Source: Diphasiastrum complanatum
Taxonomy: Eukaryota; Streptophyta; Lycopodiopsida; Lycopodiales; Lycopodiaceae
Reading direction: 5' to 3'
DNA length: 64,000 nucleotides
Assembly: GCA_029204225.1 (NCBI GenBank)
Contig: CM055108.1
Span: 21,025,644 to 21,089,643, forward strand
Both the position numbers and the translations under genes were made by a program. Every line of letters starts with the position of its first letter. Position 1 is the stretch's first letter. Under the pieces are notes generated by a model. It was not told where the DNA came from and did no database searches. It was given only the letters and a program-made list of their open reading frames with translations. Below are positions 35,064-46,609 of this stretch, one piece after another.

Positions 35064-35523
35064 GGTCAAATGGAGCCAACATTGCCTGCAGTTTCTACAT
35101 CAGAGGTGAATCTAAGTGCCGATGCAGAGCTCAAGGAGCTCAACCTGGACGACCAAATGAAATATCTAGAGTCCTAGGGGACTCATCCAGACGTGTGACG
35201 AAAACGACATATCTGAGACTTAAGGGAGCCGTAAGTACCTTTTTCTTTCATGTTAATAAAGTAAGCCGCATTTCTCATCGAGGAGTGAGCTTCAGTCTAA
35301 TGTCTAAGTGCAACAGCTTTACACAGGTTTTACGTAAGTGAACTAGATCCACACTTGCTGGGTGCAAAACACAATATCATTACTTCTCTTTACAGTTGGT
35401 TTCCTTTGGCCGGTGAATCAAGCTCGTGCCCTTGTATATGTAACTAAAGTTTGGCCGGTGAATTAAGCCCGTGCCATGAGTCTTAGGTTCTAGTTTGGCC
35501 CTGATGAGGACATCAGCTTTCTC
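35064..35523 (+). mobile_element. 3' untranslated part of the Gypsy element
   Basis: It holds the rest of the second 150-bp unit (to 35170) and non-coding sequence. A stretch containing TTTGGCCGGTGAATCAAGC near 35408 is repeated in slightly changed form near 35451 (TTTGGCCGGTGAATTAAGC). Confidence 0.65.
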
Positions 35524-35537
35524 AAACGAGGGGAGGA
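35524..35537 (+). other. Polypurine tract of the Gypsy element
   Basis: AAACGAGGGGAGGA with a T immediately before the 3' LTR; a closely similar tract occurs in inverted orientation at 8577. Confidence 0.8.
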
Positions 35538-36432
35538 TGTTGTAAAGCTGACTCGGGTGCACCCAGCGTGCCCTGTAAGACTCAAAGGGGTGACACTCTC
35601 TAAGGTCCCAGAGCAAGTTAGAACGTCAAGGACTGAGCCTCCGACCTGTGGTGAGCCAGTCAAGTGGTCACAAGTCATGAGCTAGCTCTGGAGCTCGAGT
35701 CATGGCCTAGTCAGGAAAGCAAGTTGATTCGGCCGCCGGGACGGCTCCCGGGACCCATGTCCGGGAGCCAGACTGATTCTGCCAGGCTTGCCAGGCTTAA
35801 TCAGCAAAATAAAAACTAAGTCCTAAAAAGCGTGCTTCACTAGAAAGCACTATGTTTCAAACCAAAGGGGGTGCGCCGAATCACAGCAGAACTATAGGGG
35901 GAGTCCGGCAGACAGAAACTTGGGCAGCTCAACCAGCGCCAGGAATCCAGTCGCCAGGTCTCAGCTCCCTCTACCAGCACGAGCCAGGCACAATGCCCAG
36001 CACGTGTTGGTGGCCCCGAGACCGGTCAGTCTATGTATGAAAGTTGATCCTTGGGGATGATTACCATTTCGGTTTCGCCTCCGGAACTGGTCCAAGTGAA
36101 AGGACCCTTACTACAACATTTTTGCGTCGCTGGCGCCTAAGGGTCCCTGTCATCGACATGGGACTTGCCGCTATGCCAATCGGTTAGTTTGGCAACCACT
36201 ATGCCTTGGGTTTCATGTGTGGCTTGTCTTTGCCTTTGGTTACCTTTTGGGGATGGATTCTGAGTTGGCTTTCGAGTTGGTTGGGATTCCAGTTTTCTTA
36301 AGTCTGAATGGTTAAGCTTGTTACGTTTCTAAGTTAGCTTGTACGTAAGTGCATGATGGATGAATGTTAGAATTAAGCGCGTATTGGAGAAACCGCTCAA
36401 GTCCCAACGCCCTTTGAAACGCCAGCGCAACA
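35538..36432 (+). mobile_element. 3' LTR of the Gypsy element (LTR-G)
   Basis: It starts TGTTGTAAAGCTGACTCGGG and ends CAGCGCAACA, followed by the target duplication TTACC at 36433-36437. Confidence 0.93.
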
Positions 36433-36437
36433 TTACC

Positions 36438-37590
36438 TTCAGCACAAAGCACTAAGGACATCAAAGCACTAAGGACATTAATGCGCATGTAAAGATAATG
36501 GAGAGATCTAGAGTGCATACTGCATCACGATTGTGGGGAAGAGCACTTTCTAGATATTTCCATAACCTTTGGTACGTACCAACACGACTTAACGCCACAT
36601 GTGTTTGCAATCACTTCTGTGCTGGGACAGGAACGCAGAACTAGCGCACGCGTCGCCATTGCCCAACCCTCAGAACCCAATTAGCATCGATGGTATCTCT
36701 GCTTGAACTGTCGAAATCATCACAAGACTACAAGTCACAACTTTCGTGAAAAGGTTTTTGCACATGGCACATGTCGTGAAATTCTGAATCCTGATATCTA
36801 CTGTAACTAGAATTATTATCATGAATAGTGCAAAATTAGAAATCTCCACACCGTGACGGCGTGCCTGCGCATCGTATTAATGGAGCATTGGACAAACGTA
36901 GGGCGAACAGAAGAAAAGAATGGCCAGTTCGACACAGCCCACGAAATTTACTCAATCCCTATAAGCTTTGGAGTATTTAAGATTTTAACGCTGAACCTTT
37001 ATGAATATCAAGGGAAAGACTGCTGTACTTGTAGCAAGTTGGAACGGCCAACGTCCATGTCTTATCCACAACTTACAGACAAGCACTCATGAGCGTCGAA
37101 GCTCTTAGGCTCTTAGCTGACTACAGTGGCATACACCCAATGCCCATGCTACTCGTTGTCGAAGCTATGCTAGTATGCAGCCATGGTACAGTGTTATTAG
37201 TTACTGATTATTACTTGACTCTGGCATTACATGTACATTGTATGATATCACACCGAATACGGTTTTAACTTCTCTTTATACTTCCTGGAAAGTGGGAACT
37301 CAAAAAATAAGACAAAATTTTAGTCATGTCACATCGGTCATGCCGTCTTTACTTTTTTCAACCAAACAAACTAGCTATGTATTGAATATCCACATGAACA
37401 GACCAACTAGTTATTGAATACCCACATGAATGTTTGCAGAAAAAGTGTTATACAACAATACATAAAATTTATCCAAAAAATTCTAAAAAGCTTTTTAGCA
37501 ATTCATGGGCCAAAGCATATCATCTCTATACAAAACAAGAAAAGTGTGTCTATATAAAACTAGTCTTAAACCGACATTATTAATAATTTT
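36438..37590. other. Unassigned flanking DNA
   Basis: Right flank of the Gypsy insertion. It begins with two tandem copies of AAAGCACTAAGGACAT (36445-36477). A 79-codon plus-strand frame (36853-37092) is open, but no motif supports it as a gene. No retroelement family is recognised. Confidence 0.3.
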
Positions 37591-38193
37591 TCAATCCATA
37601 GAAGCCACGTGTAAAAACGTCCAAAACAAGGATTCTAAAGCGCTTACTAGTAGAACATAGACAAGGTCTAACATTTTCAACATTGAAGTCACAAAAAATG
37701 GCATATGGTTTGTATCATTCATTCTTGATATGAGAATAATAAGTCCAACTAAAAATAATGTACTCAAAAAAATCGTCAATATGCCCAAAAATATGTAATA
37801 AAGTTTTGGAATAGAATTGCTTAGCATTGATACTCTTGAAATTTTGATTACGATATTGTAAATGTAAAAAAGCCTTCACTTTATTTTCCTTTGTAAACAA
37901 TTGAACTCGTTTTGCCGCATTGATCATGAACATTCTACTTATTTCCTCTTCTTTTTGCACAAGCATTACTCATAAAAGTTAAGCTTTTTGATTGGTAAAT
38001 CATCTTTCCCACTGCTGCCTTGCCCACTTTTGCCTCTATTAGGGATGTACTTCCTTTTCTGGTTGCTGCTTATTGATAGTTCTGAACTAGAGTTGTTTAT
38101 GTTGAAGGATCCGATTCTCTTGTTCAAATTCTGATAATATTTTTCTTGTAGAGTAGAGAAGGCTTGGATTTCTATGCTCAGAACCAACTCCAT
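37591..38193 (-). other. Possible gene fragment, two overlapping minus-strand frames
   Basis: Reading the minus strand from 38193, a 75-codon frame (IEIQAFSTLQEKYYQNLNKR, then a Ser/Asn-rich and Lys-rich part) ends at TAA near 37966. A second frame of 83 codons opens over the same TAATG. The upstream TTTTCAG near 38213 could be a splice acceptor. The composition is like ordinary protein, but I recognise no family. It could be a host exon pair with a frameshift, or chance. Confidence 0.3.
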
Positions 38194-38407
38194 TCGGTAA
38201 TGAGCATCCTGAAAAATCTGTCAAAGTTCAACTTCGACTTCACCGACTTCGACTTTCGACTTCACTACCTTCGACGCTAACTCCATTGAAGTACCCGACA
38301 TAGTAGTAGCCGACTTACTTCATTCCATTGACTTCAACTTCTCCATGTATATACTCGACATCATCGACGAACTCGACATTCCATCACTCACTTGACATCG
38401 ACTCCTT

Positions 38408-38555
38408 CATCAACTTATCCGACTTTGACGACTTACCCAACATCATTGACATCTTCATCAACTTACTCGACTTTGTTGACTTACTCGACATCATCGACAT
38501 CTCCATCAACTCCATTTACTTACTCAATTTTTTCAACTTACCCAACTTCATCGAC
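38408..38555. repeat. 48-bp minisatellite, about three units
   Basis: Units start at 38408, 38456 and 38504 with CATCAACT. The first two match well and the third is diverged with an insertion. It sits in a longer CGAC- and TTCGACTT-rich tract (38225-38600). Confidence 0.75.
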
Positions 38556-38639
38556 AATCCATCAAACTCTCGACTAACTCAACATCGACATTCTCTCATC
38601 AATAAAGACTTCAAAGCTAAAACACTAATAGTCCGCTAT

Positions 38640-39060
38640 GAAGGATTTTAGATCATTCCAGATCCAATCCATGTCCCTGATCTTTGGTTACAATAAGGAG
38701 CAAACCAACAATCCTGCCAATGTAGAAAAATCAGCATCTACATACAAAATGAGATGCAAACTCTAAAAGATATTGATCAAACATGAACCAAAACATAAAA
38801 TATGTTTGTTGTCCGTACAATTACAGTACCCTACTGTATTTCACACGTGCGAAACCGAAAATAGCAATAAATGAGCATTCTACACACAAGATTGCAAGAT
38901 AACACCAAGATAGTGCACCAATGAGTAGTAGAACCCAAAGAGAACCATGTATAATGATGAAATGAGAGAGAGAAGAGAGAAGATGTGTCTCTCCACGAGT
39001 TACATCCTTTTATAGAGTTTTCAAACCCTATTTGGCCACTTGGCTTTCCCTCCAAAATGT
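38640..39060 (-). mobile_element. LTR-A fragment (minus strand)
   Basis: Reverse complement of the 3' two thirds of LTR-A, from the ACATTTTGGAGGGAAAGCC block at 39060 to the CCTTCA end at 38640. No primer site follows on the minus side, so it is an isolated truncated LTR. Confidence 0.85.
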
Positions 39061-40104
39061 GGCAAGATCCTTAGGTTTGCAGCTAGGCATTTAAAAGTAT
39101 AGATCCAACAACCTCCAGAACTTGAGCAACTAGTTATGCAAAGACATATTGATTTTTCTTCTTTGGGAATCTAGATAGGTCTACCAATCAATCACTACTG
39201 TAGAAGCATAGAGATTTACTATCCAATTTCCAAAATCATCTCTCTATGACCTAGGATAGAGGAACAAGCTTGAAGCAAGCAGTAAATTGCTTCCTTGTGG
39301 CTCTTAAAATAGGGGTACAACCCTCAATTCCACAAAAAATGTCATCTCCCAAAACATATGCAACAATTTCTTGCAAAGAAATGTTTTTCTATGGAGATTC
39401 AAGCCACGTGCAATTAACTATTTCAACAATCAGAATTGTTTCTTCAAGGAATAGTTAATTCCACAACTCGAGGTGCTCCACACTCTATTGTCTTATCTAA
39501 ATAAACATACTTTCAATTTTCAATCTATGTTTTTAGCTTGCATGTCCTACAAAAGGATTAATTCTAGAAAACTTCTAATCCTCAACATGCATGCTATCAT
39601 TAAAATTCTAAGATCTCAGCCACAATTAGTTTATTCATTCTGAAAAAATTGATTACCCATCAATCTATTAACAAACATTCTACAACTAAAACTGAGTCTA
39701 AACTATCAAAAGACATTATGAATTCATGCAAGTTATTCAAAACCCAAATAAGTAGGCAACAAGACAAGCTAATGGATCTACTCAAGCAAATCCTTTTACG
39801 GCCTTTGAAAGCTTCCTAAAGAAAACTAGAAATTACTAATGAATTCACACACATTCTCAACATCTTTAAACAAAGTCAAGCTTGAAGAAGAGCACTCTAC
39901 CATAATTCTGAAAAACATGCTACAAACAGGATGTATTGAATCCACTTTTGAACAGTTGTCAAAAAATTTTTGCCTAGGTTGTGACCAGGTCATGGCTAGC
40001 TGATAAAGCAATTACATTCAAGGGATTCATGGCTGGTGATACATGCAGTTTATGGAAGAGATATATACACTACATTACTTGGGAAAGAGAGATCCCACTT
40101 GACA
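39061..40104. other. Unassigned sequence
   Basis: About 1 kb of A/T-rich DNA with no convincing coding frame and no recognised repeat. The longest frames are about 60-70 codons and carry no motif. Confidence 0.25.
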
Positions 40105-40222
40105 TACATTGTCGTCATAGCATACACGAGCTTCTACTTCCTCCTTACTCCGTCTATTGCCTTTTGAAGTGTCAGTGTCGCATCTTTTGCCAATAAGGTT
40201 CGAGTTGTGTCGAATGCCCTAG
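40105..40222 (-). pseudogene. gag: Copia gag fragment joined to LTR-B
   Basis: The minus-strand sequence is nearly identical to 3950-4066, the gag piece that follows LTR-B there (TLLAKDATLTLQKAIDGVRR). It ends at GACGACAATG, where the two copies diverge. Confidence 0.75.
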
Positions 40223-41452
40223 TGTAGCGCAGGCATCCCAAAGGGAGCCGGGAACCACGACTTAGCTTCCCAGCCTTCAACTCTTGCCATCCAAACCCAC
40301 TTGACATAGAAGCAGCCAACTCGCCAACAACGATCAGACTTAACCAACTTGAAGTTCTGAAAAACAACATTGAGATCCAACATGGCGCCATGCTAGATCG
40401 GGGGTCCCGATGTGGGTGACTTCCCTCCAAGCAAGCCGCCCGACATACATCAAACTTAACCAACTCGAAGCTTCGTTACAAACGAGTAACATCCATTCCA
40501 AGCAAGCGGTCTGACTTACATCAGACTTAACCAACTGAAAGCTTCGTCACGAGTGCTAGAAGCCAACCTGGCGCCACGCTAGACTGGACAGCCATAAACA
40601 GGTAACTTCCACCCAAGCAAGCCATCCAACTCAGCCGACAGGTTAGAGCCCGTTCCCCAAGAGCTTAACCCATTCACGTTCATGCAAGGAACACTCAGAA
40701 CTACAAGCCGCGACAGATATGGAGACAACCAGTTCCTGGACCGAATGGTCCCGACAGCATATTGCTGGCGCCACGGACCGAACGGTCCCGACGGCATACC
40801 GTTGGCGTCCTGGGATACGACCCTCAGCTATGTGCCAAGTTAAAAATTTTGAAAGCGGCCTTACAACTGGCGCTTTTACAAAACACTGAAACCCAGAAGG
40901 TAATCAGAGTCAGTTTGAGAAAAATCCCACTTTATTAATAAATCTGAGAAGGTTACATTTCAAGTGTGTGACTGACCCTAGTCCCCGGGGCGCTAGCATG
41001 ACAAGGCGAGAGCCATGACAACATTCCAGCAAGGGAGGCTGAGACTTGGTTGGAGCTCGCCCTGAGTCGCAACCCGCACTCCCCTATAGTATTGGTGTGA
41101 TTCGCCACCCCCCCTCATACCAAGCACTCTATCCAAGCTGGTAAAGCACATTTTTCTCTCTCTAGAATTTTCTCTTTCTAGAAAGTCATTTTCTCTCTCT
41201 AGATTTTATTGATTACCAAGCTTCCTTTAATCATGCCTAGATTGTGTGAGGTGTTTGCACATCGATCTGAGCTCTCTGGACTCCGCTAGAACCGATCAAA
41301 GATTTTCAGCCATAGGAACTTGGCGCCGGCTGGATTCTGGTCACAATGGCGCCGAGAGCGACGCCGGGAGCAGCAGGGGCGCTGATGGCACTGGGGACAT
41401 AGCTGGCGCCGATGGCGCCGGAAGTAAAGCTTGTAAAGGTAGCTTTACAACA
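40223..41452 (-). mobile_element. LTR-B, full length (minus strand)
   Basis: On the minus strand it starts TGTTGTAAAG at 41452 and ends TGCGCTACA at 40223, 1,230 bp, the same length as the copy at 48914-50141. It meets a second LTR-B copy head to head at 41452/41453. Confidence 0.85.
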
Positions 41453-42288
41453 GCGAGCTCCAACCAAGTCTCAGCCTCCCTTTCAAGGATGTTGTCTTGG
41501 CACTTGCCTTGGCATGCCAGCTCCCCAGAGACTAGTGTCGGTCACACACTTGAAATGTAACCTTCTCAGATTTATCAATAAAGTGGGATTTTCCTCAAAC
41601 TGACTCTGATTACCTTCTGGGTTTCAGTGTTCGGTAAAAGCATCAGTTGTAAGGCCACATCAAAATTTTTAAGTTGGCACATAGCTGAGGGTCATATCCC
41701 AAGACGCCAACGATATGCCGTCGGGACCGTTCGGTCCGTGGCGCCAGCGGTATGCTGTCGGGACCATTCGGTCCAAGAACTGGTTGTCTCCATATCTGTC
41801 GCGGCTTGTGGTTCTGAGTGTTCCTTGCATGAACTGAATGGGTTAAGCTCTTGGGGAACGGACTCTAAGCTGTCGGCTGAGTTGGATGGCTTGCTTGGGT
41901 GGAAGTTACTTGTTTATGGTTGTCCAGTCTGGCGTGGCGCCAGGTTGGCTTCCAGCACTCGTGATGAAGCTTTCAGTTGGTTAAGTCTTATGTAAGTCAG
42001 ACCGCTTGCTTGGAATGGATGTTACTCGTTTGTAACGAAGCTTCGAGTTGGTTAAGTTTGGTGTATGTCGGGCGGCTTGCTTGGAGGGAAGTCACCCACA
42101 TCGGGACCCCCGATCTGGCATGGCACCAGGTTGGATCTCAATGTTGGTTTTCGGAACTTCAAGTTGGTTAAGTCTGATCGTTGTTGGCGAGTTGGCTGCT
42201 TGTATGTCAAGTGGGTTTGGATGGCAAGAGTTGAAGGCTGGGAAGCTAAGTCGTGGTTCCCGGCTCCCTTTGGGATGTCTGCGCTACA
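41453..42288 (+). mobile_element. LTR-B, 5'-truncated (plus strand)
   Basis: It starts inside the LTR at GCGAGCTCCAACC and ends TGCGCTACA at 42288. Together with the minus-strand copy it forms inverted arms of about 836 bp separated by 392 bp. Confidence 0.85.
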
Positions 42289-42311
42289 GATATCAGTAGT
42301 GATAACTTGTA

Positions 42312-42324
42312 GGCTCAAATACCA
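42312..42324 (-). other. Degenerate tRNA-Met primer-site-like sequence (minus strand)
   Basis: The minus strand reads TGGTATTTGAGCC, close to TGGTATCAGAGCC. If real, the LTR of repeat family D lies to its right and is oriented on the minus strand. Confidence 0.4.
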
Positions 42325-42344
42325 GGTCGTGGAAGCTTTTTCAT

Positions 42345-42970
42345 TTCGTGTTTGTCTTCTCTCTTCTGATTCGCGAACAATTTTCTGTCTTTGAATTTTC
42401 TTTTCGTCCGGAAGCTCTAACAGGATCCCAGACACTCGACTACGCATCACAGAACATATTTTATTCTAGCAATCAAGAGACAAAGCATAGGGCCAAGAGA
42501 TACACAAAATTGAGCGACTATATTGTCAGTTTGGTTTTAGAGTGAGATCGTCTTTGTCTCGCTCGTTGGCGGATTGACTCTCTGCCCTATCGCTGTGTTC
42601 TACTCGTTGGCAGACTTTCATGCACAACTATGGTATTTTTTGCTTTCTTACTCTATTCGCTATGTCTCTCTCTGTTTCTTACAGATCTCTGTAAAGTTCT
42701 AATCACTTTTTCTCTCTCTTGTTAAGAAACAGAGAGAATCGTTTATACCTCCATTGTGTGGAGTTTTCAAGATAGCTAAATGTAGAATCACAAGACTAGT
42801 TAACGCTAATCAACTAGTTAGTTAGTCTCCGTCGTTGCTATTCGTTTCAGCTGGGCGTGAAGCCCGTTGAGCTGCCAGTTGGCAGCGCGAAGGATTTCTC
42901 TTCGTTTGTTTCGTTCTTTTCGTTTCTTTTCGTAGTCTTCATTCTGCGCCCCTTTTGCGGTTTGCGGTCT
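42345..42970. repeat. Repeat family D, copy 2
   Basis: Homologous to 8895-9490; see the landmarks given there. It is followed by sequence with no clear family. Confidence 0.65.
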
Positions 42971-44306
42971 TGGAGGTGTGTTTACGATTCGCGAATCGTT
43001 CGTGCTTCAAGTCAAAGACACGTTGACTGTCGTGAATTGTTCTCGTTCGACCTTCGTGTCTTGTTCGTGCTGTGACAAAGTTGCAGGAGTTCACCATTTC
43101 TGACAGATACATCATTTTGTGTGGCTGATCTTCACTAAGCCTTTTCTTAAGGCTCCTTCATCAAGCATAGATTAGCCCTTGGAGTTATTAGTAGATCTAT
43201 GTTGCATAACTAACCCTCTTTTAAGGAGCATTTAGAGGTGCATAATGAGGGACCCAATCATGTTACAAGGTCATCACATGCTTTTTAGACTAGGAACTCG
43301 AGCTACCACTATATGAAAGAGAGCTCTCATTATACATAGTACACTTTTGAGAGAGAAATTTTGGAGGCCAAAAGTGCTTTGTAAAAACTTGAGATCTTGA
43401 GTTTTTTTTCTCTATCTAAAACTCCTTGTATTCTCACTATGTGTTGAGGCTAATAATGACACTTAGGTTTTCACTTGTGTACTTGAGAGATGCTTGATTT
43501 TGTGGATTGATCTTTCTTTGTGTACATGAGCTCTTGCCAAGTTACAAAGCTAGTTAGATTACTCATCAAAATCCAACTTTGGACTTCATAGCTTTGTGCA
43601 ACCTCACATGCATGTAGATCTTTTCAAGAAAATGCAAATTTTAACAACTAATGCCATCAATGTTTTTTATACATATACTACAAAATCAATGAATAAATAC
43701 ATGGCCATGTTTGTGAAACTATTTGGTGATTAGTGGGATATTACTTGGAGAGCTAATAGAGATGCCTTGAATGTCTTTTGGACAGTCCTTTTTTGACATT
43801 ATCTTTTGAAATGGCTATACATATTTTTAGACAAATTATTAAAATTGGGTATGTAATATTTACATGGACTTACTAAAATTTCTAAAGAAATTGAAATAGA
43901 GCACTAGAATAGATAACTTTAGCTTCTCATTTTTGTTTGACTACTCATTTTGGCTCTATAGCCTCTATGCACATCCGAGCCTCTACATAACATCGCATCA
44001 TAGCCCTCCATTCTAATATGTACATCTACAATCCACAGAATGCCACATTGATAGTTGTGAGGTGCACAGATAGGCTCCACATGACATCACATTACAACCC
44101 TCCATTCTACGCATATCTACAATCCACAAGACACCAAGTGGATAGCCTCACCATTCAAAGAATTTTGTTCTTGGCATAGGCTAGAATTGTAAACAAGCAC
44201 CATCATTGCTTTCACAAGACTTGATTTTGGTGACAAAACATTTTTTGTGTGTATGTGGTAGATGGGACTGAATAGTAGGTGAGGCAAGCTTTTGCTTGCC
44301 TTGACC

Positions 44307-44308
<2 letters not shown>
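42971..44308. other. Unassigned sequence, weak Copia trace
   Basis: Around 43110-43165 a plus-strand frame reads FTKPFLKAPSS, loosely like the end of Copia RNase H (FTK-x-L). Nothing else supports it. The rest is T-rich, without genes. Confidence 0.25.

Positions 44309-44385
<77 letters not shown>
44309..44385. repeat. (TG)38 microsatellite
   Basis: A perfect TG run of 77 bp in unassigned DNA. Confidence 0.95.
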
Positions 44386-44386
<1 letters not shown>

Positions 44387-46322
44387 GATTGAAATTCAAA
44401 TTACAATTTATATTTTGATCACCTCTTTCTTCAGTCCCTCTTTTTAACATTGCACTTTTGATGTGCGACATAATTACGGAGTTGCTTTGTTATGAATACA
44501 AGACTTACCACCAGTTCCAATGACAAAAAGCAAATTCTATGCAAAAAATTGTCTTTTCATGCATTCTTTATGCAAGTCCTTAGGATGGTTTTTAGAATCA
44601 TGCTTGAGAGAAAACACTATTCTTTTCATGCATGAGGTGAAATAATACATAGCTCTAAGTTGACTAAGGACCAAAACTTCAAAGCTATCATCTAATGAAG
44701 CAAGTCTCAAAAGTTCTAAGGTAATTACTATAACTTGATGTCTTTCATGAGCTTCCTTGATAGCTTTGAACACAGAGTCTTGCCTTCACATGGCAAGGCC
44801 AATATAAATACTTGAATTAAATAAAAATCTCAATGTGATTGTTTAATTTACTTTCAAATAAGGCCAATATAAGATGCATGCCTTGATCAATATATAGCTT
44901 GCCAGTCCAATGTAACATGTGACCAATACTTCACTTGAGAGTTGCATTGACATGGCAAACTCCTTGAGCGAGATTAATCTGTAAAAAAAGCAATAAATGT
45001 TACTTATTGCCTTACATCTAAGTTGGTGTTATTGACAAAAACATACGTATACTAGAATATCCTCTATTCAACAAAAAGACAACATAATGATACAAAACAT
45101 CTTATGTGGTACACAAATAAAGAGAATCATGAGCACATCCTAGCTTGGCAAAACAGTAAAATAGGAAGAGAAGAGAAGTTACTCTTTTTTTCACAAGCTA
45201 CTACATATGTAATATTTCTTCTTGATCGTCTTTTGGTCTAATCACATGCATACTACATGATATCATATGAGACTAGTTATGAGTCTTAACTAACATGAAG
45301 TTTTCTTTACCTGCTACTATACAAATAAATGCCATCTAAATTAACATTGATAATCGCACAATCTAGATTTGTTGTAGATAACTAGACTCCACTCCCACTC
45401 CCACACAATGGCACTCAATAGCACATCAATCCCATCGTAGCCTCAAAATTCTAAACATTCTCATTCATCATTGACTCGATGGAGGTGTTAGTGATTATGT
45501 CAAAGGTTCTATAGAACCCAATTGATTGTGTTTTCTTTTCGTAGAGGGTCACAAACCTACATCTATGGTGCATGCATGAATTCTTTGATTTTGTGGCAAC
45601 GTGGCGTAGCTTCGATTGTAAGAACAAAATAATGGGAGATTGTTCATCTTCTTGCAAGCTTTGTGAGCATTAGTCAAGAAAAATCTTTCCTTTAACCCGT
45701 CTTACTATTGTGTACTCAATTTCAATAGTGGAGAAGCACTATATTGTCCTTCAAGACACACTTCAAACATGACAATATTTTAACTTCAATTTTTCATACT
45801 TTTAGTGACATTGCCCCACTAAAGGCTCTACATTACAAACTCCAAAACTTATAAAAAAGTTTTTTGGTCGATGACTATTCTTGGTCAAACAAAATAGATT
45901 TTTGGCCATCTTATAGATATTTTCTTGACATGAGGTACTCTAAATAATTATACCTCGCAATATGACCAACCTTTTTAGACATTAAATGACAAAACTATGG
46001 TGGCAATTTTTTGCTAAATGGTAGGTCTAATATTGGAATATGCTCAATGAAGTATTAAGACATGAAACTCTTCATAGTGTGACTTTTATGTGCTCAAAGG
46101 TTTTCCAAAAGGACGTAGGATCATCCCAATCTAGTACAACTCTACCGTTAAAAGCTATTTTAGTGATTCATTGTAGACTGAAAACAAGCACACCAAGTTT
46201 AACATAGATTATGGATAAGTTATGTTAAGACTCCCTCCTAAATAAACAACATGTAGCTGAGCTAGACTACTAGCCACCATCAGTTGGAGAGAAAATGCCC
46301 TATTTAAGAGAGAGAAAGCTCT
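44386..46322. other. Unassigned A/T-rich DNA
   Basis: No gene or known repeat. A 78-codon minus-strand frame (44773 to 44537) and a 68-codon one (45657 to 45451) are open but carry no recognised motif. From about 46280 the sequence resembles a Gypsy leader (compare 55140-55250). Confidence 0.25.
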
Positions 46323-46516
46323 GAATTTTGCAGGATTCTTGAGGATTTTGAAGGGGAAAGTGGGAGAGATAACTTCTTAAGGTGGTGACGTGTGGTGACG
46401 TCTATAAGACATGCCACCCGAATTTTGCAGGATTCTTGAGGGTTTTGAAGGGGAAAGTGGGAGAGATAACTTCTTAAGGTGGTGACGTGTGGTGACGTCT
46501 ATAAGACATGCCACCC
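46323..46516. repeat. Tandem duplication, 2 x 97 bp
   Basis: Units 46323-46419 and 46420-46516 differ at one position that I can see (GAGGATTTTG against GAGGGTTTTG). The first half of the unit also matches the chromovirus leader at about 55200-55250. Confidence 0.9.
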
Positions 46517-46556
46517 AGCAAGGCCAAAAGGGAAGGAACATGTTGGGTGGGTGTGG

Positions 46557-46609
46557 GTGTGTGTGTGTGTGTGTGTGTGTGTTGGGGGGGGTGGGGGGGG
46601 GGGGGGGGG
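46557..46609. repeat. (GT)n followed by long G-run
   Basis: (GT)13 is followed by G-runs broken only by single T bases. It ends at the start of the LTR-B element and has the sequence needed to form a G-quadruplex. Confidence 0.85.

Larger units (their letters stand above)
25988..36432 (+). mobile_element. Gypsy-type element (LTR-G), interrupted by a nested Copia
   Basis: The two LTRs (919 and 895 bp) both start TGTTGTAAAG and end GCAACA. TTACC is present on both outer sides (25983-25987 and 36433-36437), so this is a bona fide insertion. Without the nested Copia the element is about 4.9 kb. Its interior holds a primer site, a structured leader, gag with a zinc knuckle and a protease-like part, and a polypurine tract. 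No reverse transcriptase, RNase H or integrase is visible. It is thus a gag-only, non-autonomous element similar in layout to the so-called TR-GAG elements of plants. Confidence 0.92.

Noticed and set aside
41246..41560. Gly/Ala-rich ORF near the LTR-B start (also 24562, 46474, 48896)
   Set aside because: It recurs at each LTR-B start because of GGCGCC-rich sequence, is not conserved in frame, and is non-coding LTR DNA.
40223..42288. Terminal inverted repeats of a DNA transposon
   Set aside because: The arms are LTR-B copies known in direct orientation elsewhere in the window, and no transposase lies between them.
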